A model generated the notes under the pieces. That model saw only the letters and a list, made by a program, of their open reading frames with translations, did not search any database and was not told the origin of the DNA. From NORP181 sp047623555 (GTDB lineage Bacteria > Pseudomonadota > Alphaproteobacteria > Rhodobacterales > Rhodobacteraceae), in contig JBLHMP010000127.1 in NCBI GenBank assembly GCA_047623555.1, forward strand, positions 1-7,416: a DNA stretch of 7,416 nucleotides. The letters run 5' to 3'. Position numbers and translations under genes: made by a program. This document shows, one piece after another, positions 1 through 6,271 of the stretch (position 1 is its first letter; every line of letters starts with the position of its first letter).

Positions 1-2
1 AG

Positions 3-293
3 CCGCGCTGCACGACAGAGAAACTGCGCCGCATCCGACGTTGGGAACAAGAAGACGTACTGGGTGATATCGAGCGCAGGTTGGAAGAAAAACCTGACGC
101 CATGCGGATCCGCAGATCAACCGTTGAACATCCCTTTGGAACATTGAAGGCTTGGATGGGGTACACCCATTTCCTGACCAGAACACGAAAAAAGGTCGCC
201 GCCGAGATGAGTCGGCATGTCCTAGCTTACAATTTCAAGCGAGTCCTCAAAATCATCGGGATTGCCCCTTTGATGGCCGCGTTGAGGGTGTAA
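3..293 (+). CDS. IS1182-family transposase, C-terminal fragment (5' end outside window)
   Basis: The reading frame is open from the window edge to the TAA at 291-293, giving about 96 residues with no start visible. The segment RRSTVEHPFGTLK is the characteristic C-terminal block of IS1182-type DDE transposases. The Glu in TVEHPFG would be the third acidic catalytic residue. It is followed by a Phe-Leu-Thr-Arg segment, a VAAEMS-type helix and LAYNFKRVLKIIG, the usual end of these enzymes. The 70-residue piece starting at the internal ATG 81 is only part of this frame and not a separate gene. Full-length members are roughly 450-500 residues, so most of the protein is missing here. Whether the element is intact upstream cannot be judged. 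Confidence 0.8.
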   Translation, partial: PRCTTEKLRRIRRWEQEDVLGDIERRLEEKPDAMRIRRSTVEHPFGTLKAWMGYTHFLTRTRKKVAAEMSRHVLAYNFKRVLKIIGIAPLMAALRV

Positions 294-336
294 TTGAACC
301 AAACAACGTTAATTGTCGGGCAGAACCCCCTATCAA

Positions 337-382
337 AGCGCCAGCTCGGCCAAACAGGACCCCATTGCGGACAAATGGCGCT
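337..382. repeat. Short inverted repeat in the tail of the insertion sequence
   Basis: AGCGCCA (337-343) and its exact complement TGGCGCT (376-382) are separated by 32 bp, inside the non-coding stretch after the transposase stop. It may be a sub-terminal transposase site or chance. Nothing else of note is visible between 294 and 463. Confidence 0.3.
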
Positions 383-463
383 CTTGGAATAGAAAAACGC
401 CATAGACGGAAAAGCAGAGACACAAAACACGCAATCAAATGCGTTTCCACACAGCCTCGGCCC

Positions 464-850
464 ATTGCCGACGCAACCGCGTCGATGGAGCAGGGCGCAG
501 ATTTCACCGTCAACATGGATGGCCGCGTGATCGAGCTCGACCTTTTTGGCATTCCCAATGGCAGCCAATACAAAGACGAGGCGATTAACTTTATTCGCTT
601 TGCCAGCAGCTCAACCGCATTGGCCGACATGGTTGGATATCTGCCTAATGGTCCAACGCGAAAACCTTTGGTGGCTTTGTTGTCAGACGAAGTTTTGGCG
701 CAAATTCCCAATGGTCCGGCCTATGACGACACTCTTTTTATACTGTCGGATGCGCAATGGTGGGCGGCCAATCATGCCCGCCTGAAAGACGCATTTCAGT
801 CGTGGAGGGCCGTCACTGCGCGCCAGGGCGCTGTAGGTGCAACCCGTTAA
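464..850 (+). pseudogene. Truncated PotD-like ABC transporter solute-binding protein, C-terminal third only
   Basis: About 128 codons, ending at TAA 848-850, match the C-terminal part of family 1 extracellular solute-binding proteins of the spermidine/putrescine (PotD) type. Seen in order are a GADFTVNMDGRVIELD segment, GIPNGSQYKDEAINFIRFA (family pattern: IP-x-G, then K-x-A-A-x-x-FI-x-FA), a YLPNGPTRK segment (family YGPTN-K), LPNGP-type spacing and a terminal D-x-x-WW-A helix. Such proteins are usually around 340-370 residues. The signal peptide, the N-terminal lobe and most of the central region are missing, replaced by the insertion-sequence tail. The first ATG in frame within the homology is 485, but no ribosome binding site supports it. 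An open frame continues upstream to 152 only because it runs through the transposase gene in another frame. The intact gene probably bound a polyamine, betaine or similar cation; this is inferred from family only. Confidence 0.8.
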
Positions 851-864
851 ACCGGTAACAGGAT

Positions 865-871
865 AAAGAGG
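865..871 (+). promoter_or_regulatory. Ribosome binding site of the BCCT pseudogene
   Basis: AAAGAGG lies 7 bases before the ATG at 879. It fixes the start of the degraded carrier gene and shows that its translation initiation region is still well preserved. Confidence 0.6.
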
Positions 872-878
872 TATTAAG

Positions 879-2379
879 ATGAGTATTGAACCTAAAAACG
901 ACCTGACAATCTTGTTGCAAAGTCTGAAATCTTTCGCTGCATGAACCCATTTGTGAGTATCGCGTCGATGGTAATGATTGTTGGTTTGGTCTTTTTTACA
1001 GTGTGTGATGTTGACTCATCAAGCGCCATTTTCGCCAGCGGCAGTCTGGACTGGTTTTCTGTGCTGGTTGTCAACACGGCATTGTTTTTTGTGCTCTGGT
1101 TGATGATCAGCCGGTTTGGCGATGTGAAACTGGGCAAGGACGACGACGAGCCTGATTTCTCAACCTTTTCATGAATTTGCATGTTGTTTAGTGCCGGTCT
1201 TGGGTCGGGGCTGATCTATTGGGGCGTTGCAGAACCGATGTTCCATATGCAGGGCAATCCGTTTTTGACGCGGGCAGGACTAGAACCGGGATCGGTGAAT
1301 GCTGTGGTAAATGCGATGACGATCACCAATTTCCATTGGGGATTTCACGGCTGGGCGCTTTATGTGTTGGTCGGGCTTAGTCTGGCCTATTTTTCGTATC
1401 GGCACGACCTGCCGCTGACATTGCGCTCAGCGCTTTATCCGGTACTCAAGGAACGCATCTATGGCCCTTGGGGGCATCTGGTGGATCTGATCGGGGTGTT
1501 GGCACGATCTTTGGGCTGGCAACGTCGCTGGGTCTTGGGGTGACGCCAATCGCTGCGGGGTTGGGAAATCTTGGCTGGATGGAGAACACCCAGACGAACC
1601 AGTTGATCCTTGTGGGGGTTATCACCTGTCTTGGCACGGCCTCGGCTGCGTCGGGGGTGGGTAAAGGCGTGCGGATATTGTTCGAGGCGAATGTTATGGC
1701 CAGCATCGGATTATTGCTGCTTTTCATCATCCTTGGGCCGACGGCATTCTTGTTGGGCATCACGATTTCGGGCTTTGGGGAATACCTGTGGAACGTCATT
1801 CCGATGGGCTTTTGGATCAACGGCGAGCCTGACAATCAATGGCAAAGCTGGTGGGCGATCTTTTATTGAGGTTGGTGGATTGCCTGGTGTCCGTTTGTTG
1901 GCCTGTTCATCGCACGGATGTCCAAAGGACGTACGATTCGCCAGCTCTGCTATTGCGTTTTGCTGATCCCGACCTCGGTTGTGATGCTGTGGATGGGCGT
2001 GCTCGGAGGCGCCACTGCGGGGGTCGATCTGTTCTATAACGCCGGAGTGGTGGAGGCCGTTAACAATGACTATGCATCTGGGGTGTTTCAGACCGTTGCA
2101 GGCTTTGGATACACTTGGTCGACCTATCCGATCACTGTTCTGATCACCATTTTGTTGATCTCGTGGTTTGTAACATCGTCGGCCTCCGGCACGTTGGTAA
2201 TGTGCGCAATGTTGTCGATGGGCGATGAGCACCCTCCAGTCAAATTCCGCATCTTTTGGGGTCTGCCGATTGCTGTGATCTTGTTGTTTATGATCTACGG
2301 CATCGTCAAATCCCTGCACGAAGAGCATCCGTTGCCAGATGTTGAGGACAAATATGAAATGGAGTTCCTGAACCGCTGA
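879..2379 (+). pseudogene. BCCT-family (betaine/carnitine/choline) transporter, multiply disrupted
   Basis: Joined across three frames, the pieces give a nearly full-length BCCT carrier, a secondary transporter of quaternary amines in the inner membrane. Recognisable landmarks are RFGDVKLGKDDDEPDFS after the second membrane helix, a GLGSGLIYWGVAEPM segment, LPLTLRSALYPVL, GTIFGLATSLGLG, GWWIAWCPFVGLFIARMSKGRTIR and WFVTSSASGTLV near the end. Lesions seen: (1) frame loss near the five-A run at 894-898, after MSIEPK; (2) TGA at 1172-1174 where the family has Trp of the S-W-F-A-M segment; (3) loss of about one base near 1496-1500, between VDLIGV and VGTIFG; (4) TGA at 1867-1869 for the Trp of FYWGWW; (5) about 27-30 codons missing near 2258-2264, between RIFWG and LPIAVILLF. 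The ribosome binding site and TGA stop (2377-2379) remain. The gene starts 28 bp after the solute-binding remnant. No functional product is expected. Confidence 0.92.
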
Positions 2380-2413
2380 TTTGGCGCTCAGACTTTCAGA
2401 CCCAGCGAGAGGC

Positions 2414-2434
2414 GGCGAAACTCGCCTTTCGTTT
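2414..2434 (+). terminator. Possible rho-independent terminator after the BCCT pseudogene
   Basis: GGCGA (2414-2418), a three-base loop AAC and TCGCC (2422-2426) form a short GC-rich hairpin followed by TTTCGTTT. It lies about 35 bp after the pseudogene stop, in the convergent gap before the regulator gene. The stem is only 5 bp, so the call is tentative. Confidence 0.4.
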
Positions 2435-2458
2435 GCGCACATCAGCCATCCAAGCCAA

Positions 2459-2481
2459 GCGTGGGTTTTCACCCACCCTAC
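2459..2481 (-). repeat. REP-like hairpin repeat, copy 1
   Basis: This 23-bp unit contains the hairpin GTGGGT-TTTC-ACCCAC (2461-2476) followed by CCTAC. It is the exact reverse complement of 7349-7371, and the match stops at both edges. It starts 23 bp after the stop of the minus-strand regulator gene and reads GTAGGGTGGGTGAAAACCCA along that gene's transcript. It may fold at the 3' end of that mRNA. There is no T-run next to it, so it is not a classical terminator. Repeats with this GTAGGGTGGGT core are, to my knowledge, dispersed in many Rhodobacterales genomes. Confidence 0.75.
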
Positions 2482-2504
2482 GCCAGCCCTGAGGGTGTTT
2501 GTGT

Positions 2505-3377
2505 TTAGGTGAATTTTCGGAACAACCGCGTCATGTCGAACAGTTCATCCAGCCGATCATAGCGGTCTTTGGTTTGCGGCCAGCTTTGTTCCTGCGTCGC
2601 TGCAATCAGCGCCTCAAGCAACATCATGGTCGAGATGTTGGAATCCCACGCCGACGGGACTTCGACCCAGCAATGAAAGGTTTGCGCCGCAATCCGCGCC
2701 GCGGGCGAGCCCCATTGATCGGTGATCAAGACCACCTTTACCCCACGTTCCGCCGCCAGTTCTGCCAGCCGATGCAGGTTGGTTTCATAGCGGCGCACGT
2801 CGAACATCAGCAGGCTGTCGCCGGGTTTCATATCGAGCACGTAATGCGGCCATGTGGCCGAGGAGGACGTCATATGCGTCACCTTCGGTCGGATCGCCTG
2901 AAAATGGGTGAACGCGTAATCGGCCAACGCCCGGGTGATGCGGCCGCCAACGACATAAAGCTGGGTATCGGTGTCAGCCAACTGCCGCACTGCCGCATTA
3001 AAACTGTCGGTGTCGATATTGGCAAAAGTATGGCCAAGATTGCCCATCACCGCATCACCAAACCGGTTAAGAATATGATCATCCGGCGCCTCGGTGGCCC
3101 AATTTTCCCGGCGTTGGGTTGGGCCTGACAGTTTGGCTTCGATCTCTTGGCGCAGGGCCTGATGGAATTGCGGAAAGCCTTTGAACCCCAGCTTTTGCAC
3201 CATCCGCGCCGCTGTTGGCGTCGACACTCCGGCCTCTTGTGCAAAGGTGGTGATCGAAGCCAGCCCCGCCGCTGGGTAATTCGCCAGCAATGCATTACAC
3301 AGTTTGCGTTCCGATTGGGTCAGAGAATCAGAATGCTCGCGGATCAGTTCGCGCACGGTTTTGGATGAGTTGGGCAC
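2505..3377 (-). CDS. MurR/RpiR-family transcriptional regulator (HTH plus SIS domain)
   Basis: The 290-residue protein has the family's two-part build and usual length. An N-terminal RpiR-type helix-turn-helix domain covers about residues 1-80: LTQSERKLCNALL, then ITTFAQEAGVSTPTAARMVQKLGFKGFPQF. A SIS domain covers about 138-265, with LYVVGGRITRALADYAF at its start and ERGVKVVLITD in its core. In members sensing sugar phosphates, the SIS domain carries a Ser-x-Ser/Thr-Gly phosphate-binding motif. Here that stretch reads MFDVRRYE (about 191-198), so a sugar phosphate is an unlikely ligand. GTG at 3377 is preferred because AGGA lies 7 bases upstream of it; the alternative TTG at 3380 would leave only 4. 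The gene diverges from the hydrolase-TRAP operon, with 144 bp between the starts, and is probably its local regulator. Repression or activation cannot be told. Confidence 0.9.
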   Translation of the reverse strand: MPNSSKTVRELIREHSDSLTQSERKLCNALLANYPAAGLASITTFAQEAGVSTPTAARMVQKLGFKGFPQFHQALRQEIEAKLSGPTQRRENWATEAPDDHILNRFGDAVMGNLGHTFANIDTDSFNAAVRQLADTDTQLYVVGGRITRALADYAFTHFQAIRPKVTHMTSSSATWPHYVLDMKPGDSLLMFDVRRYETNLHRLAELAAERGVKVVLITDQWGSPAARIAAQTFHCWVEVPSAWDSNISTMMLLEALIAATQEQSWPQTKDRYDRLDELFDMTRLFRKFT

Positions 3378-3431
3378 CAAATTTTCCTGTCGCCAGTGCC
3401 CGGTATTTGGGCTGTGAGGGGTTATTTGCAG

Positions 3432-3452
3432 CCTCGCGATTGGTCGCGGAGG
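3432..3452. promoter_or_regulatory. Candidate regulator operator (inverted repeat)
   Basis: CCTCGCGA (3432-3439), loop TTGG, then TCGCG-G-AGG (3444-3452) form an 8-bp inverted repeat with one bulged G. It sits near the middle of the divergent region and upstream of the candidate -35 box. This position fits a binding site for the divergently encoded RpiR-type regulator. No binding consensus for this subfamily is known to me. Confidence 0.35.
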
Positions 3453-3469
3453 AATAACGTGAAAATATA

Positions 3470-3501
3470 TTGACAGAGAACGCAGAAATTGAAAGGATTA
3501 T
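3470..3501 (+). promoter_or_regulatory. Possible sigma-70 promoter of the hydrolase-TRAP operon
   Basis: TTGACA at 3470-3475 is a perfect -35 hexamer. The -10 partner is weak: AAGGAT at 3493-3498 with a 17-bp spacer, or GATTAT at 3496-3501 with a 20-bp spacer. The transcript would start very close to the ribosome binding site at 3508-3512, which lowers confidence. The palindrome AATATATT overlaps the -35 box by two bases and could serve regulation. Confidence 0.3.
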
Positions 3502-3507
3502 TACAGC

Positions 3508-3512
3508 AAGGA
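3508..3512 (+). promoter_or_regulatory. Ribosome binding site deciding the hydrolase start
   Basis: AAGGA lies 9 bases before ATG 3522. It supports this start over the in-frame TTG at 3489, which has no good site and would add 11 residues unlike the family. Confidence 0.6.
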
Positions 3513-3521
3513 AATTCATTC

Positions 3522-4307
3522 ATGTCATCAGCCACAGAAACCTGGTCCGGATCCCCGGTCGAAATCCACAATGCCGACGGGGCAGGGCCGGTGGTTTTGG
3601 TGTGTGAACATGCTGCAAACCACATCCCCGCTGCGTTTGGTGGGTTGGGATTAGAGGCGGCAGTTCAGCAAAGCCATGTTGCCTGGGATCCGAGCGCATT
3701 GGCGGTGGCGATGGGGTTGTCGGTCGCGTTGGATTCACCTTTGGTGGCCGGAACTGTATCGCGCCTGCTGTATGATTGCAATCGTCCGCCTGAGGCGGAA
3801 AGCGCTATGCCAGCCCGATCCGAAGTGTTTGATATTCCAGGAAATAACAACCTGAGTGATGCACAGAAGCAGAACCGAACCGCAACGATCTACCGGCCCT
3901 TTTGCGCGGCAGTTTCGGATGTTTTGGCGGCGCGCAAACACCGTGGTCAGGGTTCAGCCATTGTCACCATTCATAGTTTCACGCCGATCTATTTCGGCAA
4001 ACCCAGGGCCGTTGAAATTGGCATACTGCATGACATTGACACACGTTTGGCCGACGCCATGCTTGCCGTTGATTTGCCGGGTCGCAGGGTCGAACGAAAC
4101 GAACCTTATGGCCCGCAGGACGGTGTCACCCATTCGCTAAAGCTACACGGGATCGCCAACGGACTGGCCAATGTGATGATCGAAATTCGTAACGATTTGG
4201 TGCGTACGCCCACGGATGAGGCCGCAATGACGGCGGAAATCCTGGCCCTGTTACGGCCAGCGTTAACCACGCTTGCCCAAGAATATGAGGACGCGCCACA
4301 TGCCTAA
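3522..4307 (+). CDS. N-formylglutamate amidohydrolase (FGase) family protein
   Basis: This 261-residue protein is predicted to be cytoplasmic, with no signal peptide, and has the usual length of the family. Family members hydrolyse N-formyl-L-glutamate to glutamate and formate or act on related N-acyl amino acids. They have a metallo-carboxypeptidase-like fold. Landmarks in order: VLVCEHAANHIP (residues 26-36, with His30 and His34), SHVAWDPSA (51-59), SRLLYDCNRPP (80-90, the family's R-x-x-x-D-x-NR signature), IHSFTP (150-155, His151), RNEPYGPQDGVTH (192-204) and IEIRNDL (220-226, Glu221). Metal ligands probably come from the His, Asp and Glu residues in these blocks; this is family inference. 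It is the first gene of the plus-strand operon, and its last 8 bases overlap the TRAP small subunit start. No other histidine-degradation gene is present, so calling it HutG is not justified. The true substrate is probably what the TRAP system imports. Confidence 0.88.
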   Translation: MSSATETWSGSPVEIHNADGAGPVVLVCEHAANHIPAAFGGLGLEAAVQQSHVAWDPSALAVAMGLSVALDSPLVAGTVSRLLYDCNRPPEAESAMPARSEVFDIPGNNNLSDAQKQNRTATIYRPFCAAVSDVLAARKHRGQGSAIVTIHSFTPIYFGKPRAVEIGILHDIDTRLADAMLAVDLPGRRVERNEPYGPQDGVTHSLKLHGIANGLANVMIEIRNDLVRTPTDEAAMTAEILALLRPALTTLAQEYEDAPHA

Positions 4308-4896
4308 AGTTGCGTTGATTTATATCCATACGGTGGATGCGCTGAACCGTTTCGTCGGTCGTATTGCGATGTATCTGATCTTTGCACTTGTTGGCGTGAT
4401 GGTCTGGTCTTCAGTTTCAAAAACGTTCTTCACGCCCTCGCTGTGGACACTGGAAACCGCGCAATTTGTCATGGTTGCCTATTATATCCTGGGCGGGCCG
4501 TATTCGATCCAGCTCGGCTCAAACGTGCGGATGGACCTGTTTTACGGCGGTTGGTCGGTGAAAACCAAGGCTTGGATCGACGCCTTTACCGTGCTTTTCC
4601 TAATGTTCTATTTGGGCGTGCTTTTGTACGGCGCTGTTGGGTCGACCGCCTATTCGCTTGGCTATTTCGGCATGGAACCGTTTGCGTTTTTCTGGGATTT
4701 ATTCGTGACCTTCATCACCCAAGGTATAGACGCCGCCCGTGGCATGTTGGGCCATATGGAGCGGTCGTCGACCGCGTGGCGCCCATTCATGTGGCCGGTC
4801 AAATCCATGTTGTGCATCGGCGTTACCCTGATGTTATTGCAGGCGATTGCGGAATTATTGCGCGATATTGGCCGTATTCGTGGCGAGGATCTGTAA
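4300..4896 (+). CDS. TRAP transporter small membrane subunit (DctQ-type)
   Basis: The 198-residue inner-membrane protein has the DctQ layout. Hydrophobic segments lie at about 20-40, 52-70, 92-115 and 165-185. The conserved loop after helix 2 reads GSNVRMDLFYGGW (73-85), and SSTAWRPFMWPVK (156-168) leads into the last helix, followed by AELLRDIGR. It pairs with the large subunit to import the solute delivered by the periplasmic protein. ATG 4300 is chosen over the in-frame TTG 4273 and ATG 4285. GAGGA at 4287-4291 has an 8-base spacing to it, and it gives an 8-bp overlap with the hydrolase stop, a sign of translational coupling. Unusually, about 30 partly hydrophobic residues (about 122-152, containing FAFFWDLFVTFITQG) lie between helices 3 and 4, where typical members have a short linker. 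Confidence 0.9.
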   Translation: MPKVALIYIHTVDALNRFVGRIAMYLIFALVGVMVWSSVSKTFFTPSLWTLETAQFVMVAYYILGGPYSIQLGSNVRMDLFYGGWSVKTKAWIDAFTVLFLMFYLGVLLYGAVGSTAYSLGYFGMEPFAFFWDLFVTFITQGIDAARGMLGHMERSSTAWRPFMWPVKSMLCIGVTLMLLQAIAELLRDIGRIRGEDL

Positions 4897-6219
4897 ATGC
4901 CCTATGAAATGATCGCCCTTTTGATGTTCAGCTCGATGATGCTGATGCTGTTGACCGGCCAGCGGGTGTTTGGTGCCATCGGCTTTGTCGGCGCCTTTGC
5001 CGGCGTGATGCTATGGGGTACTGGCGGCGTAGATATCCCGTTTGCCGCCGCGATGAAGTTGATGAAATGGTACCCGCTGCTGACGCTGCCGATGTTTATT
5101 TTCATGGGCTACGTGCTGTCGGAATCCAAAATTGCCGATGATTTGTATAAAATGTTCCACGTTTGGATGGGCCCGGTGCGTGGCGGTCTGGCGATTGGCA
5201 CCATTGGCCTGATGGTGTTGATTTCGGCGATGAACGGGCTGTCGGTGGCGGGTATGGCGATTGGCGCAACGATTGCGTTGCCGGAACTTTTGCGCCGGGG
5301 CTATGACAAAATCATGGTGACCGGTGTCATTCAGGCCGGCTCCAGTCTCGGCATTCTCGTGCCGCCCTCTGTGGTACTGGTGCTGTACGCGATGATTGCA
5401 CGCCAACCGGTGGGGCAATTGTGGCTGGCGGGGGCGATCCCGGGGCTGATGATGGCGACAATGTTCATCATCTACATCTATGTGCGCTGCCGTATTCAAC
5501 CCGAACTTGGCCCGGTGTTGCCAGAAGCTGAGCGCAATGTACCGATGCGCGAAAAGCTGCGGCTGCTGCGCGCCGGTATCCTGCCACTGGTGATCTTTGG
5601 CGCGATGATGGTGCCGTTTCTGAATGGCTGGACCTCGCTTGTCGAAAGCTCGGCGATTGGCGCGATGACGGCGTTTGTCGCGGCGATCCTAAAGGGGCGG
5701 ATGACCCGCGACGTGTTTGAGGTATCAGTCCGCCAGACCATGGCGATATCATGTATGTTTATGTGGATCATTCTGGCAGCTTTGGGCTTTGGTGCGATCT
5801 TTGATGGTCTCGGCGCCGTCAAGGTGATTAGCGATCTGTTCACCGAACAGCTGGGCCTGAGCCCCTGGACCATCCTGATCCTGATGCAGCTGAGCTTTCT
5901 CGTGATGGGCACGTTTCTGGATGATACGGCGATGCTGGTCATTGTGGCGCCGCTTTATGTGCCGCTGGTCGGGCATCTTGGTTTCGATCTGATCTGGTAC
6001 GGCGTGCTGTATACGATTACTACACAAATCGCCTATATGACGCCGCCGTTTGGTTATAACCTGTTTTTGATGCGGGCGATGGCACCGCCGGAAATTGGCC
6101 TGCGTGATATCTATCTGTCGATCATCCCATTTGCTTTGGTGATGGTGCTGGCGCTGGTTCTGGTGATGGTGTTCCCGCAGATTGCCCTGTGGCTACCTGA
6201 CTATGTGTACGGAAAATAA
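4897..6219 (+). CDS. TRAP transporter large membrane subunit (DctM-type)
   Basis: This 440-residue, highly hydrophobic protein has the usual length and about a dozen membrane segments of the DctM family, the sodium-coupled channel component of TRAP transporters. Typical landmarks are an LTLPMFIFMGYVLSES segment (63-76), MNGLSVAGMAIGATIALPELLRRGYDK (112-138, split here between two conserved blocks), the signature AGSSLGILVPPSVV (147-160) and TPPFGYNLFLMRAMAP (382-397) in the second half of the repeat. ATG 4897 follows the small subunit's TAA without a gap. GAGGA at 4885-4889 inside that gene serves as ribosome binding site with a 7-base spacing. The tight packing fits an obligate two-subunit membrane complex. 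Family identity is certain, but the protein alone does not reveal the substrate. Confidence 0.95.
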   Translation: MPYEMIALLMFSSMMLMLLTGQRVFGAIGFVGAFAGVMLWGTGGVDIPFAAAMKLMKWYPLLTLPMFIFMGYVLSESKIADDLYKMFHVWMGPVRGGLAIGTIGLMVLISAMNGLSVAGMAIGATIALPELLRRGYDKIMVTGVIQAGSSLGILVPPSVVLVLYAMIARQPVGQLWLAGAIPGLMMATMFIIYIYVRCRIQPELGPVLPEAERNVPMREKLRLLRAGILPLVIFGAMMVPFLNGWTSLVESSAIGAMTAFVAAILKGRMTRDVFEVSVRQTMAISCMFMWIILAALGFGAIFDGLGAVKVISDLFTEQLGLSPWTILILMQLSFLVMGTFLDDTAMLVIVAPLYVPLVGHLGFDLIWYGVLYTITTQIAYMTPPFGYNLFLMRAMAPPEIGLRDIYLSIIPFALVMVLALVLVMVFPQIALWLPDYVYGK

Positions 6220-6271
6220 CCCTGAATAAGAGCTCTGTAAAAGGGCCGGAAATTTAGCAAGGAGACGACAA
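6220..6271 (+). promoter_or_regulatory. Intercistronic gap with strong ribosome binding site for the binding protein
   Basis: A 52-bp gap separates the large subunit from the binding-protein gene. It contains AAGGAG at 6259-6264, 7 bases before ATG 6272, the strongest ribosome binding site in the operon. This agrees with the excess of binding protein over membrane subunits that such systems need. No promoter or terminator is evident in the gap. Confidence 0.6.

Larger units (their letters stand above)
1..463 (+). mobile_element. Right end of an IS1182-like insertion sequence (left part outside window)
   Basis: The stretch holds the 3' end of a transposase gene followed by about 170 bp with no credible gene. 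Recognisable solute-binding protein sequence resumes near 464, so the element probably ends at about 441-463, where the sequence GCGTTTCCACACAGCCTCGG lies. That end is inferred from where the host gene's homology begins and from a resemblance to IS1182-type ends as I remember them. The left end is outside the window, so the terminal inverted repeat and target duplication cannot be verified. A 7-bp inverted repeat (AGCGCCA at 337-343, TGGCGCT at 376-382) lies inside this non-coding tail. The element, or a deletion starting from it, probably removed the first two thirds of the neighbouring gene. Confidence 0.5.
3378..3521. promoter_or_regulatory. Divergent promoter/operator region between regulator and hydrolase-TRAP operon
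   Basis: All control elements for both transcription units should lie in these 144 bp. Three things stand out: a bulged inverted repeat at 3432-3452, an AT-rich palindrome AATATATT at 3464-3471, and a perfect TTGACA at 3470-3475 overlapping that palindrome. I found no convincing promoter boxes on the minus strand for the regulator. Confidence 0.55.

Noticed and set aside
152..850. A single 232-residue plus-strand protein
   Set aside because: Its first 40-odd codons lie within the transposase gene in another frame and the next part in the insertion-sequence tail. Only the part from about 464 resembles a known family. The open frame is accidental read-through.
941..2379. Several separate small membrane proteins instead of one broken carrier
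   Set aside because: The pieces follow each other in the exact order of one BCCT protein, with breaks inside conserved motifs and no own ribosome binding sites.
1711..2472. A 253-codon open frame on the minus strand
   Set aside because: It is the shadow of conserved BCCT sequence on the other strand, has low-complexity His/Arg/Gln-rich composition and no ribosome binding site or recognisable domain.
3489..3521. TTG start for the hydrolase
   Set aside because: ATG 3522 has AAGGA at good spacing, and the 11 added residues contain nothing typical of the family.
3522..4307. HutG of the histidine degradation pathway
   Set aside because: The family is right, but no hutH, hutU, hutI or hutC-type gene is present, and the operon partners are TRAP transport genes.
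5011..5499. A 162-codon minus-strand open frame within the TRAP large subunit
   Set aside because: Its His/Gln/Arg-rich composition is typical of an antisense shadow of a membrane protein gene. The plus strand carries a confident DctM protein.
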